Below, piece after piece: positions 62,453-64,000 of a DNA stretch of 64,000 bases; the first letter of the stretch is position 1, and each line of letters begins with the position of its first letter. Below the pieces are notes generated by a model. It did no database searches and was not told the DNA's origin. It worked only from the letters and a program-made list of their open reading frames with translations. Source of the stretch: an uncultured Prevotellaceae bacterium (GTDB taxonomy: Bacteria; Bacteroidota; Bacteroidia; Bacteroidales; Bacteroidaceae); assembly GCA_902786665.1 (NCBI GenBank), contig CADADN010000046.1:1-64000 (forward strand), given 5' to 3'. The translations under genes were made by a program, and so were the position numbers.

Positions 62453-62953
62453 ATGAGTGGATTTGAGATAGAACGGAAGTTCCTCGTTTACAAAGACAGG
62501 GACTTCAAAAGTCATGCCTTCTCGTCAAGTCGTATCAAGCAGGGCTATATCCCCGCAAAAGGTGCCACGGTAAGGGTGCGCATCAGAGACGACAAGGGAT
62601 ACCTTACCATCAAGGCACCCTCTGTTGATGGAAGCCTGAAACGATACGAGTTTGAGAAGGAAATCACGCTCGAAGAGGCAGAGCAACTGTTCCGCCTTTG
62701 TGAGAAGGGTGTCATCGACAAGACCCGCTACCTGGTAAAGAGTGGCGACCATGTCTTCGAGGTGGACGAGTTCTATGGCGACAATGAGGGCTTGGTGATA
62801 GCAGAAGTGGAGCTGGGGAGTGAGGATGAGCCTTTTGAGAAACCCGACTTCGTCGGCATGGAGGTGACTCGCGACCGTCGCTTCACCAACAAGAACCTGC
62901 GCTTGGTTCCCTATCTCATCTGGCGCGGCTCCGTACCCGAAGAATTCCGATAG
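62453..62953 (+). CDS. CYTH domain protein (triphosphate tunnel metalloenzyme family)
   Basis: A 166-residue CYTH protein with the signature ExExK-type start FEIERKFLVYKD, then ATVRVRIRDDKGYLTIKAPS (basic tunnel residues), DKTRYLV, FEVDEFYGDNEGLVIAEVELGSEDE. Such proteins hydrolyse tripolyphosphate or similar triphosphates. The last 38 bp overlap the convergent VanZ gene. Confidence 0.92.
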   Translation: MSGFEIERKFLVYKDRDFKSHAFSSSRIKQGYIPAKGATVRVRIRDDKGYLTIKAPSVDGSLKRYEFEKEITLEEAEQLFRLCEKGVIDKTRYLVKSGDHVFEVDEFYGDNEGLVIAEVELGSEDEPFEKPDFVGMEVTRDRRFTNKNLRLVPYLIWRGSVPEEFR

Positions 62954-63305
62954 CAAGAGCCAGCGTGGCGCCGGTGGCGTTGGCTGCAAAGTCGAGCCAT
63001 TCCCCGCTGCGTCGGCCTCCGGTGCAAGTGGCTTGCAAAATCTCTATCAAGCCGCTCATCACGATGGGCGACACCCATGCCAGCAGTAGCACCTTCCACC
63101 ACTCCACACGGCGGTGACGGCGCAGGTATTCCTCCCAGATGACGGTGCAGGTGAGCAGATACATCGCGATGTGTGTCCACTTGTCTATGAACGCCACGTC
63201 GTCCAACGGGGTTTCTGGAGGCGTGAAGAAACACAGGTACCAGATGATGGCTATCAACACGCATGAAAAGGGGTAGTGGGTGACCAGGTGTATGAGGTAT
63301 CGCAT
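62916..63305 (-). CDS. VanZ family membrane protein
   Basis: A 129-residue protein with four predicted helices (FSCVLIAIIWYLCFF, HIAMYLLTCTVIWEEYL, VLLLAWVSPIVMSGLIEIL, AANATGATLALAIGIL). The conserved DKWTHIAMY and EILQ..GRRSGEWLDFAANATG motifs are typical of VanZ-like proteins. It overlaps the 3' end of the CYTH gene tail to tail. Role outside glycopeptide resistance is undefined. Confidence 0.88.
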   Translation of the reverse strand: MRYLIHLVTHYPFSCVLIAIIWYLCFFTPPETPLDDVAFIDKWTHIAMYLLTCTVIWEEYLRRHRRVEWWKVLLLAWVSPIVMSGLIEILQATCTGGRRSGEWLDFAANATGATLALAIGILRVRSRAR

Positions 63306-63340
63306 CTTTCTTGATTATAATCATGCAAAAGTAATTCTTT

Positions 63341-63485
63341 TTATTGAAAATTGAAAATCGAAAATCGAAAATTGGCCTCCGGCCGAAGTTGCTCACGCTC
63401 GGCAGACTACAAGCATGCTTGGTCTGCCCTCGCTCAATCGCAACTTTGAAAATTGAAAAATCAGCGAAGCTAAAATTGAAAATTG
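63341..63485. repeat. 7-bp TTGAAAA arrays flanking a palindromic element
   Basis: TTGAAAA/TCGAAAA units (63341-63374 and 63447-63485) flank a hairpin element at 63386-63446: outer AAGTTGC/GCAACTT, inner GCAGAC/GTCTGC, centre CAAGCATGCTTG (63410-63421). It accounts for the 306-bp gap 63306-63611. Confidence 0.85.
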
Positions 63486-63611
63486 GATGGCGAAGTTTTC
63501 GAAGTTACGAAGGAGAAGGAGCTGGAGCTGGAAGTGAGGGGAGTAAATTCTCCAACTTGGTATAATTTCTTTATCTGCTTTAATTACGGAAAGAGTTCAC
63601 AAGGGTAAGAT

Positions 63612-64000
63612 ATGTCGAAAACAACAGAAAGAGCCAGTTTTGGTAGCAAGTTGGGGGTGGTGCTGGCCACGGCTGGTTCTGCCGTGGGGCTCGGCAACAT
63701 ATGGCGCTTCCCATATATGACAGGTGAGAATGGAGGTGCAGCCTTCATCATCGTCTACATCGTCTGCGTGCTCATGTTGGGCATACCTTGCATGGTGAGC
63801 GAATTCATCATCGGGCGGCATGGGGCAGCCAACACGGCGAGGGCCTACGACCGCATGGCTGGGGGTAGTCCATGGAAATGTGTGGGATATCTCGGCGTAC
63901 TGACAGGGTTCCTCATCTCCGGCTACTATGCCGTGGTGTCTGGCTGGTGCCTGCAGTATGTATTTGGCTCCGCAGTGGGAACACTCAACGGAGACGCCGC
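63612..64000 (+). CDS. Neurotransmitter:sodium symporter family transporter (partial)
   Basis: The first 129 codons of a sodium-dependent transporter, cut by the window end. GSKLGVVLATAGSAVGLGNIWRFPYMTGENGGAAF is the classic NSS first helix with the unwound sodium/substrate site, followed by a second helix (FIIVYIVCVLMLGIPCMVSEFIIG) and part of a third. Substrate, usually an amino acid, is not predictable from this part. Confidence 0.93.
   Translation, partial: MSKTTERASFGSKLGVVLATAGSAVGLGNIWRFPYMTGENGGAAFIIVYIVCVLMLGIPCMVSEFIIGRHGAANTARAYDRMAGGSPWKCVGYLGVLTGFLISGYYAVVSGWCLQYVFGSAVGTLNGDA

Overview
The window looks like a chromosomal segment of a member of the Bacteroidales, most likely Prevotellaceae. 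The signs are Bacteroidetes-type promoters (TTTG about 19-20 nt upstream of TAnnTTTG), a SusC/SusD pair with a one-protein hybrid two-component regulator (HTCS), a SecD-SecF fusion, streptopain-like C10 peptidases with BspA-type and dockerin-like repeats, a T9SS-like C-terminus, and the conserved Bacteroidetes block DUF4271-hemD-rnpA-yidD-tyrS.

Layout. 1-7709 (minus): three tandem secreted C10 cysteine peptidases; the first leaves the window at its left end and has a one-base deletion in its signal-peptide codons. 8312-19444: a compact pectin-type polysaccharide locus (SusC, SusD, HTCS, GH105 unsaturated glucuronyl/galacturonyl hydrolase). KduI and KduD (28599-30286) and a KdgF-like cupin (58545-58883) complete uptake, hydrolysis and conversion of unsaturated uronates toward 2-keto-3-deoxygluconate, from three separate places. 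19851-21489: an ECF-type sigma factor overlapping a gene for a protein that joins an anti-sigma-like N-terminus, a C39-like peptidase domain, a RyR domain and a zinc ribbon. 22185-27175: metK, then DUF4271-hemD-rnpA-yidD-tyrS, followed by tRNA-Gln. 27965-42839: a TonB C-terminal-domain protein, kduI-kduD, HU, rhomboid, endonuclease-like protein, secDF, a small dockerin protein, dapB-lepB-aat and clpS-clpA. 42957-49242 (minus): a two-domain hydrolase and a probable operon ffh-folD-TPR-ferredoxin-2-oxoacid oxidoreductase. 49443-52145 (minus): an endonuclease-like protein, a 60-residue peptide and a secreted cohesin-like/T9SS protein. 52389-56446 (minus): the phenylalanine/tyrosine operon pheA-aminotransferase-DAHP synthase/chorismate mutase-tyrA, preceded by a complete attenuator with a Phe/Tyr-rich leader peptide. 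57063-64000: a secreted hypothetical, TPR protein, KdgF, acyl-CoA ligase, prfB, a 47-residue membrane protein, CYTH, VanZ, and the start of a sodium:neurotransmitter symporter.

The main discoveries are the Phe/Tyr attenuator at 56508-56649, the sigma/C39-RyR-zinc-ribbon module at 19851-21489, an 11-nt box at matching spacing upstream of both susC and the GH105 gene (candidate HTCS operator), and an unusually large number of intergenic tandem arrays of 7, 9-11, 22 and 44 bp units. Each array has its own sequence, and several begin with a shared CAAATGTC-like head. Everything is from reading the sequence; no database search was run.
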